Assembly (NCBI RefSeq): GCF_030867145.1
Contig: NC_134454.1
Location: 64,586,308 to 64,650,307, forward strand
DNA length: 64,000 nt
Reading direction: 5' to 3'
Source of the DNA: Opisthocomus hoazin
Taxonomy: Eukaryota > Chordata > Aves > Opisthocomiformes > Opisthocomidae
How positions within the stretch are numbered: the stretch's first letter is position 1; each line of letters begins with the position of its first letter. Below, piece by piece: positions 1-12,400 of this stretch. The notes below the pieces were generated by a model, which worked only from the letters and a program-made list of their open reading frames with translations, did not search any database and was not told the DNA's origin. Both the position numbers and the translations under genes were made by a program.

Positions 1-780
1 ACATGTTGTCGCTGCTGCTTCTTCCCCCTCACACTCTTCCCCTGCTCCAGTGTGGGGTCCCTCCCACAGGAGGCAGACCTCCACAGACTTCTCCAGTGTG
101 GGTCCTTCCACAGGCTGCAGTTCTTGAACTGCTCCAGCGTGTGTCCCTTCCACAGGGTGCAGTCCTTCAGGAACAGGCTGCTCCAGCGTTAGTCCCCCAC
201 GGGGTCACAAGCCCTGCCAGCAAACCTGCTCCAGCGTGGGCTCTCCATGGAGCCACAGCCTCCTTTGGGCATCCACCTGCTCTGGCGTGGGGTCTTCTGT
301 GGGCTGCAAGTGGCTATCTGCTCCACCATGGGCTTCTGTGGGCTGCAGGGGGACAGCCTGCATCACCATGGTCTGCTCCATGGGCTGCAGGGGAATCTCT
401 GCTCCGGTGCCGGGAGCACCTCCTCCCCCTCCTTCTGCAGTGACCTTGGTGTCTGCAGAGTTGTTTCTCTCATGTATTCTCACTACTCTCTCCGGCTGCA
501 GTTGTGCAGCAGGTTTATCCCCTTCTTAAATATGTTATCACAGAGGTGCTACCACCATCGCTGATGGGCTGGGCTTTGGCCAGCAGCAGGTCCGTCTTGG
601 AGCCAGCTGGCCTTGGCTCTGTCGGACGTGGGGGAGGCTTCTGCATATTCTCAGAGAAGCCACCCCTGTAGACCCCTGCTACAAAAACCTTACTACCTAC
701 ACCAAATACATCTCCGCACACGAATACTGAGGCACACAGGCTCTCTGCAGGCCAGTAAAAGACTGTCTTAAACAAGGCTT
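1..780 (-). mobile_element. LTR-like interspersed repeat with an internal tandem array (cut by the window edge)
   Basis: This is a GC-richer block in an AT-rich intron. I recognise it as a dispersed avian LTR-type repeat read on the minus strand, but I cannot assign a family name. On the minus strand a TATTTAAG box lies near 525-535. It is followed (toward position 1) by a degenerate tandem array whose units begin CTCCAG or CTCC/CTCT on the + strand. The right edge near 780 is approximate and the left part runs off the window. Open frames here (for example 3-443 +) are products of the repetitive, stop-poor sequence and have no gene-like features. Confidence 0.6.
40..425. repeat. Degenerate tandem repeat, unit about 41-51 bp
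   Basis: Copies of CTCCAGYGTG-like unit starts occur at 44, 91, 132, 181, 229, 280 (CTCTGGCGTG) and 321 (CTCCACCATG), with spacings of 47, 41, 49, 48, 51 and 41 bp. More degenerate starts follow near 376 and 402. Many units also share a GGCTGCAG core. It looks like a minisatellite within the LTR-like element and is likely to vary in copy number between loci and individuals. Confidence 0.75.
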
Positions 781-3342
781 AAAGAGGAATAATGTGGCTC
801 ACTGGGTATGAGCAGCTCTTCAGAGGCCTTGCAGACACATCTTATGGAAGTGTTCCTTTTTATTTCTTCTGTTTTAAACACCCTATTTTTACTTCCCAGT
901 ATCTTTTTGGGTTTTGTTTTGTGTGCGTGTGTGTTTGCTGTTTGTTTCTTAGAATAACTGCAAGCTTTGAACTTGTTTGTTATGTGGGGTTTTTGTGTGC
1001 ATTTGTTTTGGTTATTTTAATTAAGTCAGTCCTTCTGTAAATAGCCATTTAGAAAATTCCCCCAAAATCCAGACAATAATCTTTGCAAAGCATTAGTTTA
1101 CATTTCCAATTCTCTTATCTTCAGAAGCGTGGTTGAAAAAAATGGACATTTGTCTGCTCAGTAGGTGGATGATTGCTTTATGTACCAATTATAAACTGTA
1201 TGGTTTCCAAATAAGTTTACTATGAAATTAACTTGTTTGTATCTTTTAATCTTAAGAGGCTGGAGAGATGTAGTGCTGGTTCCAGCAATTCTCATGTTGG
1301 GCAGTATTACCTTATTTGCTTATGCTGTCCCAACTCCGTATCCATCTTTTATATTCTCTTCGATGACTTCCATCCCAACTGTAAAATATACTTTAGGTCT
1401 GTATTGCAGACTTGGGCTTTGGTCTGTTACTGGGGCATTCAACTGCTACAATAATGCGAATAGTCTTTCTGTACTGCAAAGGTAAGGATTGCTGATGGCA
1501 ATGCAGTCGTGCAAACAGAAGGCCAAATGTCCTGGCAAGTCTTAATCTTCTAACCACAACAGGTGATGTTTGAATACAGGACCATGTGTGTAAGAGAGAA
1601 AAGCAGTTTGCCTGTAGTACAGATTTTGTGCAGCTGAAGACTCCTGCTTACTACCAGGACGTGGGAGTGTGTTTGCTTTTAACAAGGGGTTTTTTTAGTT
1701 GTTTAAAGATAGTTTAGAAAGAGAGATAATAGAAGCAAATTTTAAGCATGTTCAGATATAAGAAATTGTAGTCTAAGTTCAGTTGCTAAAACTTTGCATA
1801 CAAATGTTACTTACCCTGGAGCTTTACTTCGTTGGAACGCATTTTCTGGAGCTCATTGCAGACTATTTCAAGCGTATCAGCAGGAGGATTTGGTATTTTA
1901 GGACTGCTGTTCAGTGGAAAGGATGGAGTATCTAAAAACTACTCTATCTGCAGTAGTGTACTTCTCTCTGAAAACAAGTTTGCTTCGTTTTACCTGTGAT
2001 GTTAAATATGCTGCTTCAATTAAAAATCTTTAGAATTCTTTCTGGAAATGGCAAGTAATACTGTGAGGCTTCTGAAAGCCTAAATTCATAGGAAAAATAG
2101 GGTATTCTGTAACTTCTATGATTCCAAAAATATGAAGAAGCTTAGTAAGAGACTGAAATATACCTTCATGGCCTGTTTTAGCTAAAAATGTATGTGTCAT
2201 ATTGCAATGTGTGTAAAATAAAATACGACTAATGGAAAGTTTTTTGGAATAATAGCAAAGGAAATGTAAGACTTGACTCTTCAATGATTAAATCAAGCTT
2301 TGGATTGTTCTTTCAACTGAGGTCAACCTCCACAAAATTACACTGTCTACTGTAATGCTGTTAAAGCTTTATGGAGAGAATATTTGAAAAAAAAAACACC
2401 GAAGACAGAAATAATCTTTGTTATACAGTTCAAATGTATGTGCTGTTAAACTGAAAAAAATGTTTCCTGCTGGTTAGAGCCTATCTGCATAATAGTTGCC
2501 TAAAATATATGGATTCATTTAGTTGTGAACAATGTAACATCTGTGAAACATGATTCTTAAAATAAATGCAGTATTCAATGGGTATAGCACTAGTCAGGCA
2601 TGTACAGGATATTATTCTACCCTCACCCACCTACTTCTTTAAATAATATAATTAAAAAATTGTGAAAGTTAAAAATTCATACCAAGGCTGTTGAAGTAAA
2701 TGAACAGTTACCCTGGATGTCTGTGCTGAGAATTAATCATGAGTGGGGCATAAAACATACCACAAAAATTGTTCATGTATTTTATACTAACACCTTGAAA
2801 ACAGCATGGTTTTAAGGTTCGGGGTTCATTTAGGCATTTGGACAGCTTGACCAATGTCTGTATCTTACTAAAAGGTATTATTAGCTGATCTTTTGTGTTT
2901 TTAATACAGTCCATCATCTAGTACTGCCTGTATGAAAATTGGAACATACACACTTAAACTACCTGTGAGTCTGTGGAGGGCCTGGTTTGTCTTATGATAT
3001 TAATTCAATGGATTAATAACTTGCTAGAACCAGAGTTATTGTTACCTGATAGTCTGAATACTGTCTGGGTGGCAGCCAGCTATAAAAACACTTTAGCTGA
3101 CTTTGATCCAGAACACGGGCTTGACTACATTGAAAGCTTCCACAGGGCTGCTTTATAGAGCAAAGTGGGAGAGGTCCTCTATGCAGCCAGCTTAGCACCA
3201 TCTGTCTCCTGTCAGTGCCACTGTCAGTCTTCTGTTCGTAGTACACTGTATTGGTGAAGACTTGGTGCTTGGTAATCGTGTCAGTTCCAAAAAGTGAGAG
3301 AGAATAGTCTGACCCTTCTGTATTCCTTTAAACTGTGTATGT

Positions 3343-3388
3343 AGAATCATAGAATCATTGAGATTGGAAAAGACCTCAAAGTTGCTTA
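3343..3388 (-). mobile_element. CR1 LINE 3'-end fragment (very short)
   Basis: The sequence AGAATCATAGAATCATTGAG followed by a TTGGAAAAGACCTC-like stretch is the reverse complement of the CR1 3' terminus (the ATTCTATGATTCTATG tail and the preceding GATCTT..AGGTC..CCAACC segment). Only about 45 bp remain, a severely 5'-truncated copy. Confidence 0.8.
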
Positions 3389-3457
3389 CATTGTGTTAAT
3401 GATTTAAGTATATATGCATTCTGTATGAATAACCTGTCCTCGCTTGTATTTTTTTTT

Positions 3458-3469
3458 GGGGGGGGGGGG
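3458..3469 (+). repeat. G12 homopolymer
   Basis: Twelve consecutive G follow a T-rich tract. This is a simple-sequence run prone to length error in sequencing. Just downstream (about 3490-3525) is a G/T-rich segment with a GGGTTAACCC palindrome that only loosely resembles telomere repeats. Confidence 0.9.
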
Positions 3470-6278
3470 TTGGTATTTCTGAAGAAGTTGAGGGTTGGGT
3501 TTAGGATTGGGTTAACCCTAGCAGCAGACCGGTCAGAACGGGACACGGGCAAGACCTTGACATGATGCCTGTTTACGTATATTCTGTATGCACAGGAATG
3601 TGATGATAATTCATTACTTTATTCATACTGTTTCCAGTGACAGACATGATTTTTACTGAAAAACCAATTAATTATAAGTAGGTACTTTGCTTTTAGTGTC
3701 CTTATGATGTCTTTATGCTATACTGATGGCCATAAAATTGAAATGATCCTTCATTTCCTAGCTCTTGCACTCGAACTTCTGCAAAGTTGTGACTTGTATT
3801 CCATAATATCAGAACTATTAAATAGGCCTTAAGAATGGTCTGCAAAGGAAAAAAAAAAAAAGCCTTGCATTTTACTGTTCTGTTCCTGGAATGAAGTTAC
3901 TTAAGATACTCCTTTAAATTATGATGTTTTCTCTGATTTTTGTCATTTTTTGTTGTCCTGTAGGATTTGTATCCTAGTAGAATAGTAGGGTTTCATGATG
4001 AAACAAAGGTGTAAATTTACTTAAGAAGATACTAATAGCCTAAGGAACTAAAAGGAAATTAACATTACAGTTTGCTGTAGAGCTGCTGGTAATAATAGAG
4101 ACCCTTCTTGCCAGTGGGTGGCTTGAGAAGAGGGGTTTAGTTTTTCAGTACTGTAACAGGGGTAATTACAGCTTTGGGACTGCAAGAGGGGTTTCTGATA
4201 GTGCCAGAGGGAAGTACGAGAAGGCTTGAGTGTGGCAACTCTGTTTCTAGGTGCTAGCAACAAGCAAGAGGGGCTGAGGAAGAAGGTGGCTTTGTGAACT
4301 AGATGGCTAAAATAACTAGCGGGCTGGAATAATGCATGAAATCCATAGGGACTTAAGACTCAAAGCCAAGAGCATCTGGGATATCTGCTGTCGCTGTAAT
4401 TGCAGGTTACATTATGTGTGTTTAACCTTGAAAGTTCATAAAATATCAGTCCTACAGACTGCAAGCCACAAACCACTAGCCAATACTCTCAGTGAGAACT
4501 CAACTAGCACAAAATGTTATGTGCTGCTGGAAGAGAGCAGAAAGGTGTAACAAGTGACCTTGCAATAGGAACCATTTCCTAGGTGAATTTGTTTAGGTAA
4601 TACAGTAAGTTGATTCATGCTGCTGAAGAATGTCACATCTGTTCTACACAATCTCTCCCAGACCTTTCATCTCTGCTAAGCCTTGCTGAGGGAATGATCT
4701 TTCTGGCTTGTTGTCTGAGTGTCATTTTAATGGTGAACATGTAAATAAAGCTACTACGAGCCTCTCTGCATTCTGTCCTGTGTCCTCTCTCTAATCTTGG
4801 CTGATCTTTGTTGCTTCAAGGGAAGCCTAGGTAGGGTTACGAGGATCTTCAGAAGGAAACTTTATATTATAAAGAAAGAGAAAACTTTTCCTATCTGGTC
4901 AGGTTAACTGAAACACAGCATAGTAATACAAATGTAATGCAGCAAACTGAGTAGACGCTACGGGAATCAAGACTTGTCTTGACTGTCTTGGGGTGTAAAT
5001 GAACCAAACACCAAAGGACTGTTGACCAAAGCTTCAATTTCTAATCTACAGTTCTCTCTATTTTGTTTTCAAGTTCTAATACTTGATGCAGTTGAGTATA
5101 CTGACAATATTTAATGTAGACTTGGCATCTAACTTGAATCAACAGATAGAAGATATGAAGTGCTTATTCTATAATGTTCCTAATCTGTTAAGTTCAAATA
5201 AACTTGGACTGTGAATATAAGTGGAGATGATAATATAAAGGACAAGAGACTTTGATTTTGGAAGTTACGTAAGAGGGAAGTTAATTTCAGATAATCTTGT
5301 CTTTGTAAATATATCAAGTACTTCACATGTCTGTATGAGATTAGTTTTTGTTAACGAGTTGAATATTTTTTTTTAGATATGATTAAAGATTTCCAGCAAC
5401 ATGTGAGGTCTGCCCAGGAAAATGCCCAAAATAGATGCAAAACAAGCATAGAAATTAAAAACATACATTGTAGCAAATTTGTTCAAACAGATCAATTTTC
5501 AGCTTCATAAGAACTAAAGAAAGGAATGGACAGACTTTGAGGTTGTGTTTTCCTGTATGAATTAAAGCATAAATTATTTTAAGTATCTTTTTGAAGCTTG
5601 TAATACTTAAATAATTTGCTTTGAAAAAAAAAAAAAATCTAATGGAAACTTCATGCATTTGAAACTTCATGCCAAAACTGTCTAGGCTGAAATCATAAAC
5701 TGGAAGGTAGAATTACCAGAAATGCAGATCACTGATTTATTTCATATGGATTGTTCTCAGTGTCTGGTGCTGCACTGATATAATGGAATTCTGTGGGCCC
5801 AAAGTACAGACAGGCAAAAGAAAAAAAAAACCTAAAAAAACCCCAAATCTCTAAAAAATCCCCCCAAACCTAGAAAGATCAAAATGCGACTTCTCTTTTG
5901 TCTCCTTTCGAATCACTCCCTCCCTGCCCCCCGCCTGACACCTGAAAGTGGGATATGTGTCAAGAAGCATATCTGATTACTACTTTATGGATTCTTGTAC
6001 TAAGTTGCATTTTGTGCTGTCTTTGTGGTGATACTCATTACCTTCCAGAGATTTTTGGAAAGAAAAAAATCAGGTTATCAGAGACATGCTCATACTCTAC
6101 TAAGGTACAGATAGGGATTAAGATTGATTTTTTTTTTTTTGATTCTTTGTTTGAGTGATGATTTTGTGGGAGAGGGAAGATAATAGAAGAGGATAGGCTA
6201 AACAGTGCTTTTTAGATGATTGTCACTTCTAGCAGGAATGTTAGAATACTTTCACTAAAATTGGCACTTTTTCTACAG

Positions 6279-6452
6279 CTCTTGGAAAAACATAAGAACA
6301 CGGAAAGCATGGTAGAGCTGCTTGAACTGTATCAAATGGAAGATGAAGCCTACAGTAGTCTTGCAGAAGCTACCACAGAGCTCTACCAGTACTTACTACA
6401 GCCATTCCGAGATATGAGGGAACTTGCGATGCTTAGAAGACAGCAGATAAAG
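6279..6452 (+). CDS. JMY: JMY exon 2
   Basis: This exon has 174 nt, 58 codons, phase 0 at both ends. The acceptor is TTTTTCTACAG just before 6279 and the donor is AAG|GTATGG after 6452. It encodes local residues 1-58, starting [10 protein letters not shown] and ending MLRRQQIK. The sequence is helix-rich and forms the start of the linker between the N-terminal region and the coiled coil. The open frame runs a few codons upstream of the acceptor and two beyond the donor, so the splice sites, not the ORF ends, set the limits. The number 2 assumes a single coding exon upstream, as in mammals. Confidence 0.95.
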
Positions 6453-9400
6453 GTATGGTAAAGGTAACTGAAGTTCTTATTAATGTGGAAATCATGCTTT
6501 TGAGTTGCTATTTACTATTTCCTACTTTTATTTTGCTGTGTATGTAGTGATGGTTACTCCACTAGGTGTTGACCCTATTTTTCTGATTCCTCACTGAGAG
6601 GAGTGATTTTGAAGAGTGAGAATGTCTCTGACATACGTAGCTAATCATCATCACCTATTTAACTTGCTGTGTTTGACTGTTCAAGTTCATTGCTGAATGC
6701 AGTAGGTGAAACTCAGAATTTTGTCATTATGGGGAATACCGACTGTGCTGGTTTTGGCTGGGGTAGAGTTAATTTTCCTCATAGTAGCTGGGATGGGGCT
6801 GTGTTTTGGATTTGTGGTGAAAACAGTGTTGATAATACAGCGAAGTTTCAGTTATTGCTGAACGGTGCTTACATAGAGTCAAGACCTTTTCTGCTTCTCG
6901 CACCACCCCACCAGTGGGTAGGCTGGGGTGCACAAGAAGTTTGGAGGGGACACAGTCAGAACAGCTGACCCCAGCTCACCAAAGGGATATTTCATACTAT
7001 AGATGTCATATTCAGTATATAAATGGGGGTTGGCTGGGAGGCAGGGTTCTGTGAGCTCCACAAGTTTCTTTGAGTTCCCTGTTCGCTGCTTGGGGACAGG
7101 CTGCCCTGTCATTGTTAGGTGGGGAGAAAAATTGTATTGTGTATTGCTGGTTTGTGCATAGTCATTAATTATTCCTTCCTTTGTTGTCTTATTAAACTGT
7201 CTTTATCTCTGCCCATGATTTTTACTTTTTGTCCGTTCTCTTCCCCATCCCACTGAGGCAGGGGGAGGAGTGAGTGAGCGGCTATCAGGTGCCTAGCTGC
7301 CAGGTTAAACCACGGCACTAATACGTAAAATAGAGGCATTATGTACATATCTGTGCTATTGTTAACTTCCTTTGTAATCTTTGAACAGAATTACTTCTCA
7401 TTTTAGTTTTCTGAGATAATCTGATAAACCATGAGAAGTCAGTAGCTTTTCATCTGATGTTGTGAAACAGTTAAACATGGAAGGGTATTAAAAGTACATA
7501 ATTTGTTGTAACACTTCAACAGTATGTTTTCCTAAGAGCTAAAAAAGTGTAGCCAGCTGAAGAATACTGCATTGTGGTAAAACTGTTTTATAATGCATAT
7601 GTTTGTTTTATTTAAAAATAATTCTAATGTTAAATAATTTATCAAAAATAATAAGTCATCTTTATTGCATCTGGGAAGTACTTTTGGTGAAATGATTAGT
7701 TCCTATGCAGATTATTCAGACTGTAGCCTTTTGATTCTTCTGACATGTGTATGTATATGTTGTAGCATAGAAGCTAAAATAGGTCTGTTTCATCTAATCT
7801 GTATTGCAAATGTCAATTTATCGCAGCTTGGCACCTTGTTCAATTAGCCAACGTAGTTATTACTGGTTTTGATTAAAAAATATTGTGGTTTTCTCTGGTT
7901 TTGAATATAGAATGAAGGAGGGAGGCAAGAAGATTTACGATTCCAAAACTAGTTATATTTTGAGCTATTGCTGTGTCCTTAAAATAATTTTTCGGAAAGT
8001 TCAGCAATCTGAAGCTAACTCAGTGAGATAATGTGATGATATTTGAACTAAAAGTGCTTTTTTTCCCCTGAGTGATAAAAGTTGCTGCGTAGAGAACTGG
8101 GATGAATACTTTTCAGATGTATTATGTGGTTGAAGATCATGAACACTACATTTAATAAAAAGCCATCATCAAAGCATGGTGAAATAATTCCCATTTTATT
8201 TGAATTTGTAGCAGAGAAAAACTTTTTTTTTGTTCTTGTCAAACAAAGAAAGTTAAATATTGTATTGAGTAGGAAATATGAAGTTGTATGGGTTTTTTTT
8301 TAACCTCAGTGATCTCTTGAATTCCAGATCAAAATGCCTAGTTTTCTGTTTCTAGAATGCCTGATTTTTCTATTTTTCGTGAAATAATAACCTTGGTAAA
8401 CTTAGGAGGCATGTTCTGTTGTTGATTATTTATTTGTACTGCATCTAATGTACGTTGTCTTCTCGAACTTGGCAATTTTTTGAGTTATAAAACTTGGTTG
8501 TCTGTAGTATGTGGTAGAGAAAGATGCCATCTCTTGTTTTTCATTTCATTGTTTGAGAGAAAGCAGTACTTGTCTCTATGATGACAAAATATGTATTACG
8601 CTGCGTAGCTAGGGTAACTTTATAAATAGAACTTCTGCATGAAATGGTTTGTGTTAACTTGCTGCATATGTCTTTCTGGCAGGCTTAATAATGGAACAAA
8701 GATCCTTAGGTTTCTAAACCCTCATGGCGGGGGTTAGCTCCGTTTTCATGTATAACAGAAGTATTTCTGATGCTTACTACCTCAGTGAAAGGGTAGCTGT
8801 GAACATGTAATACTGTTTACATGGAAAGAGTGACAAGGAGAAAGGTAAAATTTGGTTGTAGGGCAGAATAAGAAAGGAAGAACTTGCAGAATGTGTTACT
8901 AAAATGAAAAAAATTACAAGGATAATTAAGCTTGAGTACAAATATCAGTGTTTAGTCAAGATTACATGTGCCTTCTGTAACTTGTTTAACAGTTTTAGGT
9001 CTTTATTAGGTATCTTTTTCATTTGTGGGGAAACTGTTTTAGCTTGCTTCTTAAGAATATGGGTTTTTAAATAGGTGTTTTGATCAGTTTGATTTTGTTG
9101 ACTTTCAGAATGAGTTTAGGAGGAAGTTAATTGCCTTGCCTGTGATCTCTGAGGAGAGTGTTTAGTGTCTTCTCCTTTTGGAGCAAAGCATAGAAATTGA
9201 AAAATATATCATCTGGGCATTAAATTTCTGCTGTTGCTGTGAAACTTTTAGCAAGAGACAAGGCTATAGGATGGAAAGGAGAAACAAAATGTGGAATTCT
9301 GTCCACTCAGTGGAGAATTGTTAGACTAGTAGAGCTGTATTCCTTCTTTGCAAAGAAAAACCACCCCAAACCAATCCAGAATGAAAGTTCATAACAAAGT

Positions 9401-12400
9401 TCAAACATTTAGAAGCTTGAAAATGCAGATCAGTGTTGTCAATGATAGACATGATGGAAGAGTTTGGTTTTTTTTTGTTGTTGCTTGGTTTTGTTTGTTT
9501 TGTTTTCTATATTTTAACTTGATTACGTGCTAGTTTTTCAGGTGTATTTTGCCTCATTTAGTGTGGAGGATGGATCATTTATTGTGGGTGAGGAGTCAAA
9601 GCTCTGTTGTGAAGCACTTGAATATTGCTGCGTTTGGAAAGCATAATGAAAAAGGTAGAAGATTATGGAAGGAGAAAAGGATGGCTTATTATGAAAGGAA
9701 ATGTCTCTCTGGAAAATGAATTCCTGCTGAGATTTCTGCCTAATTATGGACTAGTCATCTGACCCTAGAACAATGCATTCAGTGGTGATACGTTTCTCAG
9801 TTTTTTGTGCTCCCAGCTTCAGAAACTTGTTTTGTTTGTAGAAATGCTTAGTATTTGTAAGTCTTGCCCAAATCCATGGGGACCTCCCTCTAAGCACGGC
9901 AAAATACTTACCAGATACCATGCATTCTTAAAAAAACTGGACACTGCAAGCACAGCAGTGTTTGGGACTTACATTTTTTTATATATGTGATATGGGAATA
10001 GGCCAGCTCGCTACAAGGCCTTTATGGGGAGCACACAAATAGAAGCTAATTTGCAATAAGTGGTATTACCAAACTGAGAAATGCTTATCGAAGAAGCAAT
10101 TCTGTACTCATTTCAAGACCAAATGTAAGATATGCTTACTAGAGATGTTCTGTGTGACTAGTGTGACCATATTTTGTAAGGTAAGTGTGAAAATTTGTAT
10201 TGATAAGCCAGCCAAACAGTTAGAATGATAATTATGTTAGCTGAATGCTGGAGAAGGTATAATAAAGAAGTTGAAAATAGTATTATAATTTATATACACA
10301 TAAAATCTGTGCTGAATTTGTGTGGGCAGTTTTAAGTGTCGTTATTTCTGGACTGTTGCTGGTTTAGATAAAATGATATGTAAAGACATTCAGCCTGTGA
10401 TTTCAGCTTGTAAATTTCACTGTTCAGGTTACCAGTCCATTTCTTCTGATTTCAGACTCTCAGCTGTAACACAGGCATCGGGCAAGTGAAGCTTTATATT
10501 CAAATGCTGTGTTGTATGTTGTGGGCTGTCTGTGTATTTTTCTTAAAATCTGGAAGACAAGTATGAACATAAAATCACAGGGAAAACAGTATTTATGGAT
10601 TATTTTATCTAGCATTGATTTGGAATTCTAAATGGGTGTGAAGATGCTCTTTTTGCTGGAAATCAGACTTCTAATGAACTAAAAAAAGCTGGAATATTTT
10701 TGATCCTAAAAATGTTTCACATTTATATCCACAAATATTTCATGTATCAAAATGGATCATTTCCCTGTCAAAATTTAGCAAATTTTTTGTATGTTAAGAA
10801 TACACATTGCTATAGCAGAAAAGTGGGAAGTAGTAGGCACCAGTAATTGGAAACCTGAAGGTGAAATACTGTTCCAAAATTTGGAAGAGCAGAGTAGATA
10901 CCTGTGCTGTGGTGCCTTTGATTTCAGACAGTTGAATCTTAATTTTGTCAGATCTTCCATGTATAGTGCAGTCATCTTCTGAAAGTGTGGAAGGGAGGGA
11001 CCAGTTAGTAGTTGATATTTGGTCATAAAACTTACTGACAGGTTAGTATGATCACGCTTTAAACCCTTTAAGATTTAAGTTGTTCTTTGGTAGAGGATAC
11101 CAAGTCTGGTCATTTTAAAAAGAAAAAAAAAAATCTTTCAGAAGAATAACTTTGTGTGCAAGACCGCAAAGCCTTTTACATATATACAGTTGTGTTCACT
11201 GGCCTTCATAGAGAGAAAGAAATTACCTTGCTACTTTTACTTTTTACGGTGTTACATTTGCGGCCCGTACTTCACAGTCACATTGAGTAGTCACTGTGTT
11301 TGATCAAAACCCAGCTGAAATCAGTGGGAGGCTTTCTTTTTTTGTGCTTTTCTTTTTTTTTAATGTGCTTGGTATTAGACTAGAGATAAAATGTAGGATA
11401 AATTGTTTCATAACCTACATGTAGATGCCAGCAAAAATTTGACACAAGCATTCTTGAAGGTCTGAGTTGGACTGGATTTGCTTAAGGGAGAACTGATTAC
11501 TATCTTAACGCAGGTGAGAGACTGCAGCCATCATTACCTCCCAATTCATCTCCAGTAAATGAGAATATTAAAATGTTAATATATATTAAATATATTTAAA
11601 AACACCCTTAGCTTCATTGTAGATTTATTCATTATTTTCACTGATGTTAATTTGCTTGAAATTGAGGGGGTTTTAAGGACTTCAAATACACTGATGTTGA
11701 GGTCTAGTGCTGGAAATAAGAGATTAGAGCACCATATAGCTTGATAATTCATCATTTTTGTTTTAAACTGTAGAATGCTTTACTAATCTACGTTGTGCTT
11801 CCCTTTCAAGTTCTTTTAGGCAGATACTGGTATAATTGAAAATGTAACTCTGGGTCAACCGTATGCAGATTCAATTGTTGGTTTAATACTTGATGGTGAA
11901 TTGCATCAGTGAGCCTTATAACTAATTTGGCATTGATTTGTGTAAAATGAAATACTTAGAAATACATTGTGTTGCGTTGAACATTTTAACTGTTGGCTAA
12001 AAAATATTTTCAGGGTATAAACAAGGTCAAAGGAGAAGATAAATTTAGTGATGAGGATAGCTAGCAAAATAGAATTGCTTAAAAATACTTTGAGAATACT
12101 TTAAAAAAAGTCTAAGAATCAGCTGAAGATGTTTTGGGAGTGGATGTCAAGGCTACATGCTCTTAGTTTGTAGTGTTGCTCCCATACATTGAATGGATGA
12201 GTTCTGTATTACTAAATCCATGTTTTTATCATTGGCTCCTCAATAACTGATGTCTCGGTGAACTGGTTTTTGAACTGTGCGTTTTTAGTTTTTTGAGCCT
12301 CATATAATATTTTTGAGTGCATGGTGGTCCTGCAGTGGAAAGCATGAAAACAAAGCTCCACAAGGCACACTGGAGAACACTAAAGCAGCACTGATATAAA

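Larger units (their letters stand above)
781..6278 (+). other. JMY: JMY intron 1 (3' part), no coding exon seen
   Basis: This is AT-rich intronic sequence ending at the exon 2 acceptor (AG 6277-6278). It holds a short CR1 3' end near 3343 and a 12-nt G run at 3458-3469, with an A/C-rich stretch near 5815-5875. I see no exon, RNA gene or promoter; the open frames are short and featureless. JMY exon 1, which would be GC-rich and large, is not in this stretch. Confidence 0.85.

Noticed and set aside
3..443. 146-codon plus-strand open frame rich in Leu, Pro, Ala and Trp, considered as part of JMY exon 1
   Set aside because: It lies in the LTR-like tandem repeat, has no JMY-like sequence, and the repeat unit keeps several frames open on both strands.
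3488..3528. Telomere-like GGGTT/TTAGG stretch as an interstitial telomere
   Set aside because: There are no tandem TTAGGG units, only a few loosely similar words and a GGGTTAACCC palindrome.
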